DNA of 64,000 nt from Flavobacterium hydrophilum (GTDB lineage: Bacteria; Bacteroidota; Bacteroidia; Flavobacteriales; Flavobacteriaceae). This document shows, piece by piece, positions 9,099 to 17,787 of the stretch; the first letter of the stretch is position 1; every line of letters begins with the position of its first letter. Position numbers and translations under genes: made by a program. The notes under the pieces were generated by a model. The model saw nothing but the letters and a program-made list of their open reading frames with translations. It was not told the DNA's origin and made no database searches. The stretch covers positions 124,001 through 188,000 of the forward strand of contig NZ_QJHL01000002.1 of assembly GCF_003202405.1 (NCBI RefSeq), read 5' to 3'.

Positions 9099-10156
9099 TT
9101 TGAAAGTAACGTAAAACTATGGTTTTTCCCGTTTAATTGATTGTACAATAAAATGGTGTTATAAGTTGGTTTTGCAACCGAATTCACCTTTATAATTTCA
9201 GGAATTTCCTGTGTTTTCAAAATTTTGGCAGCCATCCAAAAAGCAAAAGCCGAAGCTGTATCATATTCGCCGCTCAAATGTTTGTAATACAGCTGAGGTG
9301 TTTTTGCGAAAGCATTTCCAGCAAGATTTTTATAATAATTTTCGAAATCGACATTTCCGTCAAAACCTAAAACCAAAGCGTCGATATCTGAAATTTCTAG
9401 ATTATTGGATTGTAGAAAAGATTGAATCGTCGTTTCAACTTCGTTTTCTTCCAAAGTATTTACGATGGAAACATCCAGAAGTTCAGCGTAAGTAGTATCT
9501 TTTCTTTCGTTTTGTAAAACAAAAAAACTGGCACCTTCTCCATAAACAGCACCACTTGTATTAGAAGTTAAAACATCGTAAGGAGCTGAATTGTCTTTTT
9601 TGATACGTCCGTTTAATTTGAAAAGGGCAGTGGTATATTCGCCATTTTCATCAACGCCGCCCACTAAAATTGAATTGGCTTCATCTTCTTCAATCTGCAT
9701 TTTCGCATCGATCAAAGCCGATTCAAAAGAAACAGCACCATTTACATACGTAAAATTATAACCTTTACATTGTTGTAAAAGTGCAATCTGTGCACCAACA
9801 GTATTATGAGTAGATTGAATAAAAGAAGTTGGTGTTAAAAATTCTTCTTTATTATCTAAAATGCTTTTCAGGAATTTTTCAGAATCTTCGATACAGCCCA
9901 AACCCGTTCCGGTAATAATCGCATCGACGTTTTCAACATTCGCATCTTTCATTGCTAAAGCAGAAGCTACGATTCCGTTTTTTACGCCTTTTGCCATTCT
10001 TCGGCTGGCAGCAGGTGAAATATATTCTTTGTAAGCCGGCGCAACAATTGCCAGTACGTTTTCTTCATGATTTACAACAGCTTCTTCCAAAAAAACAGTA
10101 TCAAATGTTTTTTGAGTCGAAATACAGCCTACTCCATTTATATATGTTTTTTTCAT
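9095..10156 (-). CDS. Chain-length-factor-like ketosynthase partner lacking the active-site cysteine
   Basis: A 353-residue protein of the ketosynthase (thiolase) fold, shorter than the adjacent ketosynthase. At the position of the nucleophilic cysteine it reads YVNGAVSFESAL (around residues 137-147) with no cysteine, and the catalytic His motifs (HGTxT) are also absent. This is what a KS-beta/chain length factor looks like. It overlaps the next upstream gene, an intact ketosynthase, by one base, so the two should form an obligate KS/CLF heterodimer that extends the polyene. This is analogous to the ketosynthase-CLF pair of E. coli-type aryl-polyene clusters. Confidence 0.85.
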   Translation of the reverse strand: MKKTYINGVGCISTQKTFDTVFLEEAVVNHEENVLAIVAPAYKEYISPAASRRMAKGVKNGIVASALAMKDANVENVDAIITGTGLGCIEDSEKFLKSILDNKEEFLTPTSFIQSTHNTVGAQIALLQQCKGYNFTYVNGAVSFESALIDAKMQIEEDEANSILVGGVDENGEYTTALFKLNGRIKKDNSAPYDVLTSNTSGAVYGEGASFFVLQNERKDTTYAELLDVSIVNTLEENEVETTIQSFLQSNNLEISDIDALVLGFDGNVDFENYYKNLAGNAFAKTPQLYYKHLSGEYDTASAFAFWMAAKILKTQEIPEIIKVNSVAKPTYNTILLYNQLNGKNHSFTLLSK

Positions 10157-11352
10157 TAGCTTTTTGAAAATATAAGAGTAGAACAGTTTCCTCCAAAACC
10201 AAAAGAGTTGGATAAAACGTGTTCGATAGTTTTATTTTTTAATGAAGTCTGCGGTTTTAAATCAAATTCTTCCATCGGAACTTCAAAATTCAAATTCGGA
10301 TACACTACATTATTCTGAATGGCCAAAACACTGTAAACGGCTTCAATTGCCGCTGCAGCTGCCAAAGTGTGTCCCGTAAAAGGTTTTGTAGAACTGAAAT
10401 CCGGAACTTTTTCATCTTTGTAAATTCGGCGTAAAGCTCTTCCTTCAGATAAATCGTTGTTTGGCGTTGCCGTTCCGTGTACGTTAATGTAGTCAATTTG
10501 AGAAGGTTTCAAACCCGAAACTTCAAACGCTTTTTTCATGGCCAGATAGGCGCCGTCTCCATTTTCGGAAGAAGCAGTCTGGTGAAAAGCGTCATTTGCA
10601 TTTCCGTAACCGGAAACCCTTGCGAGTACTTTTTTGTTTTGTTTGGCTACAATTTCATCCGATTCTAAAATTAAAAATGCGGCAGCTTCTCCAAGATTTA
10701 ATCCTTTTCGGGTATTGTCGAAAGGTTTGTTGTAATCGTCAGATAAAATCATCAAAGTCTTAAATCCGTTGATGGTAAATTTTGCCAAAGCGTCCGCTCC
10801 GCCCACAATTACGCGGTCTAATTTTCCGGTTTTGATTAATCTCGCACCCAGCATAATTGAATTTGCCGCAGAAGAACACGCCGTACTAATTGTCGTGACC
10901 ATTCCTTTTAAACCTAACTCTTCGGCAATTTTTTCAGCAACATCGCCGCCGTCATGGCAGGTGATATATTTTACCAATTCCGGTTTTTCAAAATAATCGT
11001 AATAATGTTTTTCGGTCATATCCATTCCGCCCACGCTTGTGGCAGAAATTAATCCGGTTCTGAATTCATTGATTGATGTAATTCCGGCATTTTCAACAGC
11101 TTGTCTGGCTGCCAGAGTGCCAATCATAGCGGTTCTCGAAAAATTATTATTTTCAGAAAGCTGCAATTCGGCAACCAGTTCTTCATTGGTTTTTTTGATT
11201 TCACCAACTTTGATCACATCGGCATGAACCGTCGGAATATTTTGGATACTCGAAATGCCAATTTTATTTTCGATCAAAGAAATATAATTTTCCACGACTG
11301 AATTCCCAATCGAAGAGATAATTCCCATTCCCGTAATTGCGACACCTTTCAT
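10156..11352 (-). CDS. Beta-ketoacyl-ACP synthase (KAS II type), polyene-extending KS
   Basis: A 398-residue FabF-like ketosynthase with an intact triad: Cys159 in STACSSAANS, the HGTATPNND histidine and the second histidine in KPFTGHTLAAA, plus the C-terminal NSFGFGGN loop. It performs decarboxylative condensation of malonyl-ACP with the growing aryl-polyene. The gene overlaps the cysteine-less partner downstream by one base. Upstream it is separated from the ACP gene by 117 bases that contain a long imperfect inverted repeat. Confidence 0.92.
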   Translation of the reverse strand: MKGVAITGMGIISSIGNSVVENYISLIENKIGISSIQNIPTVHADVIKVGEIKKTNEELVAELQLSENNNFSRTAMIGTLAARQAVENAGITSINEFRTGLISATSVGGMDMTEKHYYDYFEKPELVKYITCHDGGDVAEKIAEELGLKGMVTTISTACSSAANSIMLGARLIKTGKLDRVIVGGADALAKFTINGFKTLMILSDDYNKPFDNTRKGLNLGEAAAFLILESDEIVAKQNKKVLARVSGYGNANDAFHQTASSENGDGAYLAMKKAFEVSGLKPSQIDYINVHGTATPNNDLSEGRALRRIYKDEKVPDFSSTKPFTGHTLAAAAAIEAVYSVLAIQNNVVYPNLNFEVPMEEFDLKPQTSLKNKTIEHVLSNSFGFGGNCSTLIFSKS

Positions 11353-11371
11353 TTTAGACTTGCTTAGATTA

Positions 11372-11453
11372 TTAGATTTTTAGACTTCTTAGATTTTCCT
11401 TTCAGACTTAGTTAGATTTTAGATAGTATTGTCTAAGTAGTCTAAAAATCTAA
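11372..11453. repeat. Long inverted repeat between ACP and KS genes
   Basis: The 22-base arms at 11372-11393 and 11432-11453 are reverse complements with one mismatch (core TTAGATTTTTAGAC). A second, weaker outer pair (TTAGACTtGCTTAG against CTAAGCCAGTCTAAG) extends the stem. The 38-base loop makes a large RNA hairpin in the middle of the operon. It could be an mRNA-stabilising element, an attenuator, or a dispersed REP-like repeat. Confidence 0.75.
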
Positions 11454-11469
11454 GCCAGTCTAAGCTGTC

Positions 11470-11727
11470 TTATTTCGTTCTGTTAGCGCTGATATAAGCC
11501 GCCATCGTTTCGATTGACTGAAAAATAGATTTTCCTTCTTTCGGATCCACTAATTTAATTCCGTAATCTTTATCTAAAATCACGATTAGCTCCAATGCAT
11601 CAATCGAGTCCAGACCTAAACCGTCTCCAAACAGAGGATCGTTATCTGCAATGTCTTCCACTGCAATATCTTCTAAGTTTAAAGTTGTGATGATTTTATT
11701 TTTTAATTCTGCTTTTAATGCTTCCAT
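11470..11727 (-). CDS. Acyl carrier protein of the flexirubin cluster (first ACP)
   Basis: An 85-residue acidic protein with the phosphopantetheine attachment site GLGLDSIDALEL, modified serine at residue 41. Length and the four-helix pattern are typical for ACPs. It lies next to the Ketoacyl-synt_2 protein and upstream of the KS/CLF pair, so it probably carries the growing polyene chain. A second ACP at 22107-22361 may serve the other half of the pathway; this assignment is inferred from neighbours. Confidence 0.92.
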   Translation of the reverse strand: MEALKAELKNKIITTLNLEDIAVEDIADNDPLFGDGLGLDSIDALELIVILDKDYGIKLVDPKEGKSIFQSIETMAAYISANRTK

Positions 11728-11729
11728 GA

Positions 11730-12347
11730 TTATTTATGGTATAATGTATTGATATTTTCGTTTTTATAATTTTCGTTTTCTGCGGCACTTATGATGCAAA
11801 GAAACGCTTTGTAATTGTCATTAAAAAATTCTGTCCAGCCACAAAGCACTAAATCTGCTTTATTTGTATTCAGTAAAATGTTAGAATAATTCGATAAAAA
11901 TTCGCCGTTAAAGGCATCAAATATAAAGAAAGAATTCTCACTTTTCAGCTGGTGGCGGATACTTATTTCGCCCAGACAAATATTGGGCAGCGTATAAACA
12001 AAGACTGCAGGACTCGGAAAATAGTTTTCTTTGTCTGAAATCGATTCCTGATATTTTACATCAGTATCCAAACTGGATGATTTATTGGCCAGAACCAAAG
12101 CGATATTGTTTTCCTTTTCAGCAGAAACTATCGGACTCAAAAGCAGTTCTGAACCTAAAAAAGCCAGTTTGCTCAAAGCGTCCATTTTGAAAAACTTTGG
12201 ATACTGCATTTCAAAATTACGATACGCTTGTTTGGCAAAATCGGCAAAATCAGTTGGTTCAGTTTTGAATACAGAAGTTCCGTTCAAAACAATTTCGTTG
12301 TTTTCGATTTTGATGTAGGATTGTATGTTGGTTTTATTTGAAATCAT
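11730..12347 (-). CDS. Ketoacyl-synt_2 (PF13723-like) protein of the aryl-polyene type
   Basis: A 205-residue protein resembling the short ketosynthase-N-terminal-like family found in aryl-polyene clusters. Characteristic stretches are FFKMDALSKLAFLGSELLL and VFVYTLPNICLGEISIRH. It has no catalytic cysteine or histidine pair of true ketosynthases and is half their length, so it is likely a structural or regulatory partner of the KS complex. It begins ten bases downstream of a hypothetical lipoprotein gene and ends three bases before the ACP gene. Confidence 0.8.
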   Translation of the reverse strand: MISNKTNIQSYIKIENNEIVLNGTSVFKTEPTDFADFAKQAYRNFEMQYPKFFKMDALSKLAFLGSELLLSPIVSAEKENNIALVLANKSSSLDTDVKYQESISDKENYFPSPAVFVYTLPNICLGEISIRHQLKSENSFFIFDAFNGEFLSNYSNILLNTNKADLVLCGWTEFFNDNYKAFLCIISAAENENYKNENINTLYHK

Positions 12348-12356
12348 TTTATTAAT

Positions 12357-13040
12357 TTAAGAAACCCAAGTATGAATAACTTTTTTAACGTTCCATTTTC
12401 CTGCTTTGTTTTCGATTATAATTAGAAAACCTCTTCCGCATTTTCCACCGCCGCATGAAGCTCCAGCCGTTAAAATTCCTTTTGTTTTTGTTTTATCAAA
12501 TTGAATTCTGGATATAAAAACAGTTCCAACAGGTATAAAGGAATTACTTATGTCATTTAAGTTCCAATCTTTTTCATGAGGATATTCAGAAGCTTTTTCA
12601 AAATGAAACTTTTTATTGTTTTTAAATGGTTTTAGGTTAAATGTATATTCTTCAGCTTCTTTTAGAGTATCATATTTATAACCTGAAAGATCAATTTCTT
12701 TTTGAATCATTTCTGTTTCCAGAGGGCTTATTTTTGTTATTGTATCATAAACTCCAATCAATATTCTCGTTCTATCATTTTTAATACTATCTTGATAGTG
12801 CCAATATTCTTTTAATTCTTTATGATGACCAGTTGTGTCGACTTTATTTGTTTTTTCATTAAATCTTGGCGGTGGTGGTGGAGTAATAATTCGTCTATCC
12901 ATATAAATAGAATCTACAATTTCGATAAAGACACTATTCAAGACATCTTTTTCAAAATTAGATTCAGGTACTTCTTTCTTTTTACATTCAAAAGATGAAA
13001 GAAGAATTAGAGTTATAAATATGAATTTTGATAATTTCAT
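12357..13040 (-). CDS. Hypothetical secreted/lipoprotein-like protein inserted in the flexirubin operon
   Basis: A 227-residue protein with an N-terminal hydrophobic segment ending LSSFECKKK, which resembles a lipobox (Cys near residue 19) followed by lysines. A proline run (TPPPPPRF) precedes the soluble domain and a glycine/cysteine-rich segment (AGASCGGGKCGRG) lies near the C-terminus. I do not recognise a family. It is tightly packed between the KS at 13042 and the Ketoacyl-synt_2 gene, yet nothing in it suggests fatty-acid chemistry, so it may be a later insertion into the operon. Confidence 0.7.
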   Translation of the reverse strand: MKLSKFIFITLILLSSFECKKKEVPESNFEKDVLNSVFIEIVDSIYMDRRIITPPPPPRFNEKTNKVDTTGHHKELKEYWHYQDSIKNDRTRILIGVYDTITKISPLETEMIQKEIDLSGYKYDTLKEAEEYTFNLKPFKNNKKFHFEKASEYPHEKDWNLNDISNSFIPVGTVFISRIQFDKTKTKGILTAGASCGGGKCGRGFLIIIENKAGKWNVKKVIHTWVS

Positions 13041-13041
13041 T

Positions 13042-14181
13042 TTATTTCACTTTTTCAAAAACAACAGCCGTATTACAACCTCCAAATCCAGAAGCCGTCT
13101 TCAAAAAATACTCAATACTTGCCTCTTCATTTTTCTCAATAACATTTACAGCTTCGCTTACCCCAATTTCATCAAAACCTTTTGATTCAAAAAGCATACT
13201 TCGATTAGCTGATTCAATCGCAATTACTGTTTCCAATAATCCTGAAGAGCCAAGTGTATGACCATAAAAACCTTTTAAACTATTTACGGGAACATTTTGT
13301 AAACCTAAACGATTTAAAGCAATCGCTTCCATTTCGTCATTAAACGGAGTTGCGGTTCCATGCGCGGAAATATAATCTAATTTGTTTGCATCAATTTGAG
13401 CTTCTTTCAAAGCATTCTGAATACTTCTGAATAAACCTTCGCCAGTTCTTGATGGACCCGAAATATGATTTGCATCGTTTATTGAACTGTCGCCAATTAC
13501 TTTTATTTTAGCGTTTTTGGCTTCCGCCGAAACTAAAACGGCTGCAGTTGCTTCGCCTAAACTTACTCCGGTTCTGTTTTTAGAATAGGGTTTGCAAGGC
13601 AGATCACTCATTGCCTGAAAAGCATTAAATCCGGACAAAACAAATTCTGAAACTTCATCGCCAGCTACTACAAAAATGTTATCATAAAGCTCTGACTGAA
13701 TCATTCTTTTGGCAATTGAAACTGCTAAAATTCCGGAAACGCAGGCATTTGAAACTACAATTGGCTGTGTTTGAAACCCGAAGAAATTCGCAATAGTTGC
13801 AGCCAAAACATCTAAATGTGCGTTATTAAAACTTTCTTCAGATTGATTTTGTAAAGCCGTTATATTTCCTTTTGTGGTCGAAAGTATAAAAGCGGTTTTT
13901 GAATTTAATTGAACTCCTGAGTTTTTGATAATCGGCTCTAAAGCCAAAATCATCATTTTTTCTAAACGGGAATATTTGGGTTCAGTACTGATTTTTGCAA
14001 AAGCACTGTTTATTTTTTCATCACTGATAATCGAAGCATAAAATGAATTGGGCATCAAAGAAATATCGCTATGAAGCTGAATACCGGAATCACCGCGCAA
14101 AATCGCTTCGATGTTAGATTCGACATCAAAACCTAATGGCGTGATACAATTTGTTTCTGTGATGTATATTTCTTTTGACAT
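13042..14181 (-). CDS. Beta-ketoacyl-ACP synthase
   Basis: A 379-residue ketosynthase with Cys157 in VVSNACVSGILAV, the HGTATPFND histidine, the second histidine in GFYGHTLGSSG and the C-terminal ASGFGGCN loop, so it should be active. It is divergent from the KS at 10156 and from the FabF-like one at 22354, indicating a separate step, for example the first elongation of the 4-hydroxycinnamoyl starter or synthesis of a beta-ketoacyl chain for the dialkylresorcinol. The assignment between these is inference. Confidence 0.9.
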   Translation of the reverse strand: MSKEIYITETNCITPLGFDVESNIEAILRGDSGIQLHSDISLMPNSFYASIISDEKINSAFAKISTEPKYSRLEKMMILALEPIIKNSGVQLNSKTAFILSTTKGNITALQNQSEESFNNAHLDVLAATIANFFGFQTQPIVVSNACVSGILAVSIAKRMIQSELYDNIFVVAGDEVSEFVLSGFNAFQAMSDLPCKPYSKNRTGVSLGEATAAVLVSAEAKNAKIKVIGDSSINDANHISGPSRTGEGLFRSIQNALKEAQIDANKLDYISAHGTATPFNDEMEAIALNRLGLQNVPVNSLKGFYGHTLGSSGLLETVIAIESANRSMLFESKGFDEIGVSEAVNVIEKNEEASIEYFLKTASGFGGCNTAVVFEKVK

Positions 14182-14197
14182 TTATTTCTCAATTTCT

Positions 14198-14224
14198 CCT
14201 GCAAGGTTTTCAAAACCTTGTAGG
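14198..14224. repeat. Short palindromic repeat (REP-like)
   Basis: The stretch contains a perfect inverted repeat, CAAGGTTTT (14202-14210), a single C, then AAAACCTTG (14212-14220), flanked by CCTG and TAGG which also nearly pair. It lies in the 150-base gap between the thioesterase and ketosynthase genes. The rest of the gap is AT-rich with direct repeats of GCAGATTTA. Similar palindromes are dispersed in Flavobacterium genomes as far as I recall. Confidence 0.6.
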
Positions 14225-14331
14225 TATTTTATTTAGATTACTTTAAAAAGTTTCACGCAGATTTATAAAGATTTCAGCAGATTTAAAAGATTTTTATTTT
14301 TTAATTTGTAAAAATTCATGCCATCCGTGTT

Positions 14332-14781
14332 TTATTTTAACAACCCAACTTTCCTTTTCCATTCTTCATAAAAAGGCGGATTAGTAAGCATTAAATTTCC
14401 TTCGTTATCTAAAAAAACCTGAACCGTTTCGCCGGTGCAGGCGACTTCGCCTTTGGCATCAATAATTTTAAAACGGTAAATTATTTTTGCAGCTGGTGTT
14501 TCTACAACTGTTGTTTCAATCGTTACAACGTCTCCGTAGCGCAAGGACAATTTATGTTCGCAGGATGATTTTACAATTGGCGTTGTGTAACCAGTTGCCG
14601 CAATATCCAGATATGTAAGTCCGTGCTGGCGTCCAAAGGCTTCGCGACCATCTTCGAAATACGTAATATAATGGCCATGCCAAACGATTCCAAGGGGATC
14701 AGTTTCGTTAAAACGAATTCTGATTTCGTGAGAAACGGTCAGGTTGGTGGCTTCGTTATACTGTTCTTTTCTTTTTGTCAT
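14332..14781 (-). CDS. Acyl-CoA/ACP thioesterase, 4-hydroxybenzoyl-CoA thioesterase-like hot-dog
   Basis: A 149-residue hot-dog domain with RIRFNETDPLGIVWHGHYI near the N-terminus, the signature of YbgC/4-hydroxybenzoyl-CoA thioesterases with the catalytic aspartate in DPLG. It probably hydrolyses or edits acyl thioesters in the pigment pathway. Its start overlaps the end of the ABC permease gene by 26 bases. The 150 bases following it contain a REP-like palindrome. Confidence 0.88.
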   Translation of the reverse strand: MTKRKEQYNEATNLTVSHEIRIRFNETDPLGIVWHGHYITYFEDGREAFGRQHGLTYLDIAATGYTTPIVKSSCEHKLSLRYGDVVTIETTVVETPAAKIIYRFKIIDAKGEVACTGETVQVFLDNEGNLMLTNPPFYEEWKRKVGLLK

Positions 14782-16039
14782 AAAATAAGGCGATGGAGGT
14801 TGTAATAATGAAAAACAAAAATAACAAACTTATTTTTGGAATGATTTCGACGAAAGAACTATTACGAAGCAATACATCATAAAAAGCTTCTAATCCCCAG
14901 TTCATCGGAGAAGATTTTGCGATATATTGCATGATTTTTGGCATAGCAAAAACAGGAACCCAAACACCTCCAATTGCTGCTAAAATAATCACACTTGTAG
15001 CGCCAAAAGGAGCAGACTGCTCTTGCGTACTTGCCACAGTTCCTAATAAAATTCCGAAGCCAATGGCTGCAAAACCTGAAAATAATGCAACAACACTTGT
15101 CAATAAAAAATGACCTTCGATATTTAAAGAAGGTAATCCGATTGAGGGGAACAAAAATACCGCAACCGCAACCATCATATAAAACTGAATCATACAAATG
15201 ACAGAGTAGGTAATGGTTTTGCCAATAATCACAACTAAATTAGAAACAGGATTGGTTCTTAATCGAACAAAAGTTCCCTGTGATTTTTCTTTTACAATAT
15301 TGATAGAAAGCGGAATCACAATAAAAAAGATCGCAAAAAGTGTCCACGCCGGAACATTGTGCTGAACCGAATTCGGCAGTACTTCTTTGTTATTAATTCT
15401 CGGTATTATTTCTTTGAAAGTAATAAAGTTTTTTTGCTCAAAATTGATGGTTTCTTCTCCTAATTGTTTTTGAAAAGTCGAATAAATTGATTTGGTTTCA
15501 ATCTGCGAAATCATTTTATCGATTGAACTCATGACTGCATTTTTGAAACTCATCTGAACCGCCGGATCAAAATACAGTTTTACTTCTTTTTCTTTAATGG
15601 TGCGTTGAGGTTCGGCAGTTGCAGTGCTGTCTGTCAAACCTAAATTGCTGACAATTTTTTCTACATTCTGCTCAACTTTAGTCTGTAAATCAGAACTTAA
15701 ATTTTCCGGAATTACAATCGCCAGTTGAAATTTTCCTCTGTACACATTTTCTCTGGCAGTTTCTTCGGTAATCAGCTTATTGTCAATTTGTGTTACAACA
15801 GTAAAATACTTGCTTTTTTCTAAATTTTCAAAAACGGTTTTCGAAACGGATCCTTTGTCTTTATCTACCAAAAGAATCTGAATTTTAGAATTGGTTACCG
15901 CCTTAAAAGTACTGTCCTGAATTATGGTTACGGCAATTACCAAAACCAAAGGCATGACAAATAAAATAATCAGTCCGCCTAAATCTCTTTTCAGCAAAAG
16001 AAATTCTTTAACTATTGACATCCAGATTTTATATACCAT
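14756..16039 (-). CDS. ABC-2 type transporter permease
   Basis: A 427-residue membrane protein: one N-terminal helix, a large extracytoplasmic domain (residues about 45-225) and five or six helices in the C-terminal half. The N-terminal LKRDLGGLIILFVMPLV and the region around EKSQGTFVRLRTNPVS are characteristic of ABC-2 exporters (YhhJ/DrrB type). It overlaps the ATPase gene by 11 bases and forms the exporter with it. Export of pigment, or of a lipid precursor, is likely from context. Confidence 0.9.
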   Translation of the reverse strand: MVYKIWMSIVKEFLLLKRDLGGLIILFVMPLVLVIAVTIIQDSTFKAVTNSKIQILLVDKDKGSVSKTVFENLEKSKYFTVVTQIDNKLITEETARENVYRGKFQLAIVIPENLSSDLQTKVEQNVEKIVSNLGLTDSTATAEPQRTIKEKEVKLYFDPAVQMSFKNAVMSSIDKMISQIETKSIYSTFQKQLGEETINFEQKNFITFKEIIPRINNKEVLPNSVQHNVPAWTLFAIFFIVIPLSINIVKEKSQGTFVRLRTNPVSNLVVIIGKTITYSVICMIQFYMMVAVAVFLFPSIGLPSLNIEGHFLLTSVVALFSGFAAIGFGILLGTVASTQEQSAPFGATSVIILAAIGGVWVPVFAMPKIMQYIAKSSPMNWGLEAFYDVLLRNSSFVEIIPKISLLFLFFIITTSIALFYDKKKRTV

Positions 16040-16781
16040 CTCTCAACGCTTTACCGGTTAATGAAATAAAAACATCTTCGAGATTTCGGGCATCTTTTGT
16101 AGCTTCAATTAATGCAGAAGGAGTGTCTTGCGCATAAATTTGTCCCTGATCTAAAATGGCAATCTGAGTACAGAAATCTTCGGCTTCAGCCAAATGATGT
16201 GAGGTATAAATAATTGTCGTTCCGTTTTGATTCAGCACCTTTAAATACTCTATAATGGCATTTTTAGACTGAACATCAACACCCACCGTTGGTTCATCTA
16301 AAAATAGAACTTTAGGATTGTGGAGAATTCCGGCGATCAAATTTACTCTTCGTTTCATTCCGCCCGAGAAAGTCTGAACCTGTTTGTCGGCAAATTTCAA
16401 TAACCCCAAAAGATCCAGAGTTTCGATTACTTTATCTTTTAAATCAGCACCTTTCAAACCGTACATACTTCCAAAATAATGCAGATTTTCCCTGGCAGTT
16501 AATGTCGGGTACAAAGCATATTCCTGAGGAACAACGCCAATAATTTTTTTGATTTTTGAAGCATGATGCTGGTAGTCTAAATTATCAATTGCAAAATGTC
16601 CTGAAGTTGGTTTAATCAATCCGCAGAGCATGGAAATCAAGGTTGTTTTTCCGGCGCCGTTTGGACCAAGCAAACCAAAAATCTGTCCTTCACTGATCTC
16701 CAGCGAAACATCGTTCAAAGAAAACATTTCTGCGTCTTTGTACTTTTTCGAAAGGGATTCTATTTTTATAATGGGCTGCAA
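16029..16781 (-). CDS. ABC transporter ATP-binding protein
   Basis: A 250-residue ATPase with Walker A (GPNGAGKTT near residue 40), signature motif FSGGMKRRVNL, Walker B LFLDEPTVGVD and the switch histidine in YTSHH. It is of the DrrA/CcmA exporter subfamily and pairs with the overlapping ABC-2 permease. Position between the BtrH-like gene and the thioesterase places it in the flexirubin operon. Confidence 0.93.
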   Translation of the reverse strand: MQPIIKIESLSKKYKDAEMFSLNDVSLEISEGQIFGLLGPNGAGKTTLISMLCGLIKPTSGHFAIDNLDYQHHASKIKKIIGVVPQEYALYPTLTARENLHYFGSMYGLKGADLKDKVIETLDLLGLLKFADKQVQTFSGGMKRRVNLIAGILHNPKVLFLDEPTVGVDVQSKNAIIEYLKVLNQNGTTIIYTSHHLAEAEDFCTQIAILDQGQIYAQDTPSALIEATKDARNLEDVFISLTGKALRDGI

Positions 16782-16788
16782 AATATAA

Positions 16789-17787
16789 TTAGCTGATTGC
16801 TTTTTTTAATTTTTTGAAAAAGATTTCTTCACGATTGGCAATGTCTAAAAGTTCATCGGCTATAGCATTGTAGGCATCTTCCTTAGCACTTCTGTTTTTG
16901 TAAATTCGGGAAGCTTCAACGGCAAAATCACGCCATGAATCACCAATTTTTGTCATTTCTTTTGAAAGCGTTTTCAATTCTTCATTATTTAAAATAACAG
17001 ACGCTTCCTGCAAAAATGCGGCATAAATAAAGCGGAAACCTCCGCCTCCGGTACCAATTTCTTCCTGCATGCGAACCATCTGAGCCAGATAATGATTAGC
17101 TTTTCTAACACCATGTTTTGCCGGCCATTTTCTGATTCTTCTTGAAACTAATCTAATTCCGCGTACGCCTACAATTGGCATTGGCGCCAGCATATCGCGA
17201 CAGGTATTTTTAATTCCTTTAATGATAGCACTTTTGAAATCAACAGTAGTCGGAATCTGAATTGGATAATACATCTGGCCTCTTGGCGCAAATGCCCCTT
17301 TTGCAAAACGAACTTTGTCGAGTTCATCATGAGTTAAAGTCGTAACCGTTTCCATCACCGGATCGCTGATCAGATAATCAGTTTCGGTTTTTCCGTAAAC
17401 GACTAAATTGTGTGCGTTGAAATGAAAACGATATTCATCAGGAAAATAACTCAAATGATATACACCAACTTGCAATCCGGTCGGAATATTGTTTTTTAGA
17501 TTTTCTTCTAAAGCTTTATTTGCACTAGCAACAGAAGAAAATTTTTGTCTTTTTATTTTTAGATTTAAGCGATTTGCGACTTTATTAAAAATCTGTCCAG
17601 GCAAGGTTCTGTAACTGATTGCCGGAGCATGATTGACTTTTAAAAAAGGGAGATACACGAACAAAAGCCCGGAACCTATTCCGAAAATCATCGGCTCGCT
17701 GATATTGAGTCCGCTGTTTTTTAAGAGGTTTGAAGCTACTCCGTTTTCACAATGAGCAGATTGGTGATGTGTAAAAGTAACTTCCAT
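16789..17787 (-). CDS. BtrH N-terminal domain protein (putative acyl-ACP acyltransferase)
   Basis: A 332-residue protein that opens with FTHHQSAHCENGVASNLL, the conserved Cys/His start of BtrH N-terminal (PF14399) proteins, followed by GIGSGLLFVY and a DUF4872-like C-terminal half. BtrH of butirosin synthesis transfers an acyl group from an ACP to an acceptor. In the flexirubin cluster such a protein could join the polyene acyl-ACP to the dialkylresorcinol hydroxyl, forming the ester bond. That role is my inference. Cys and His near residues 8-13 are candidate catalytic residues. It overlaps the next gene upstream by one base. Confidence 0.8.
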   Translation of the reverse strand: MEVTFTHHQSAHCENGVASNLLKNSGLNISEPMIFGIGSGLLFVYLPFLKVNHAPAISYRTLPGQIFNKVANRLNLKIKRQKFSSVASANKALEENLKNNIPTGLQVGVYHLSYFPDEYRFHFNAHNLVVYGKTETDYLISDPVMETVTTLTHDELDKVRFAKGAFAPRGQMYYPIQIPTTVDFKSAIIKGIKNTCRDMLAPMPIVGVRGIRLVSRRIRKWPAKHGVRKANHYLAQMVRMQEEIGTGGGGFRFIYAAFLQEASVILNNEELKTLSKEMTKIGDSWRDFAVEASRIYKNRSAKEDAYNAIADELLDIANREEIFFKKLKKAIS

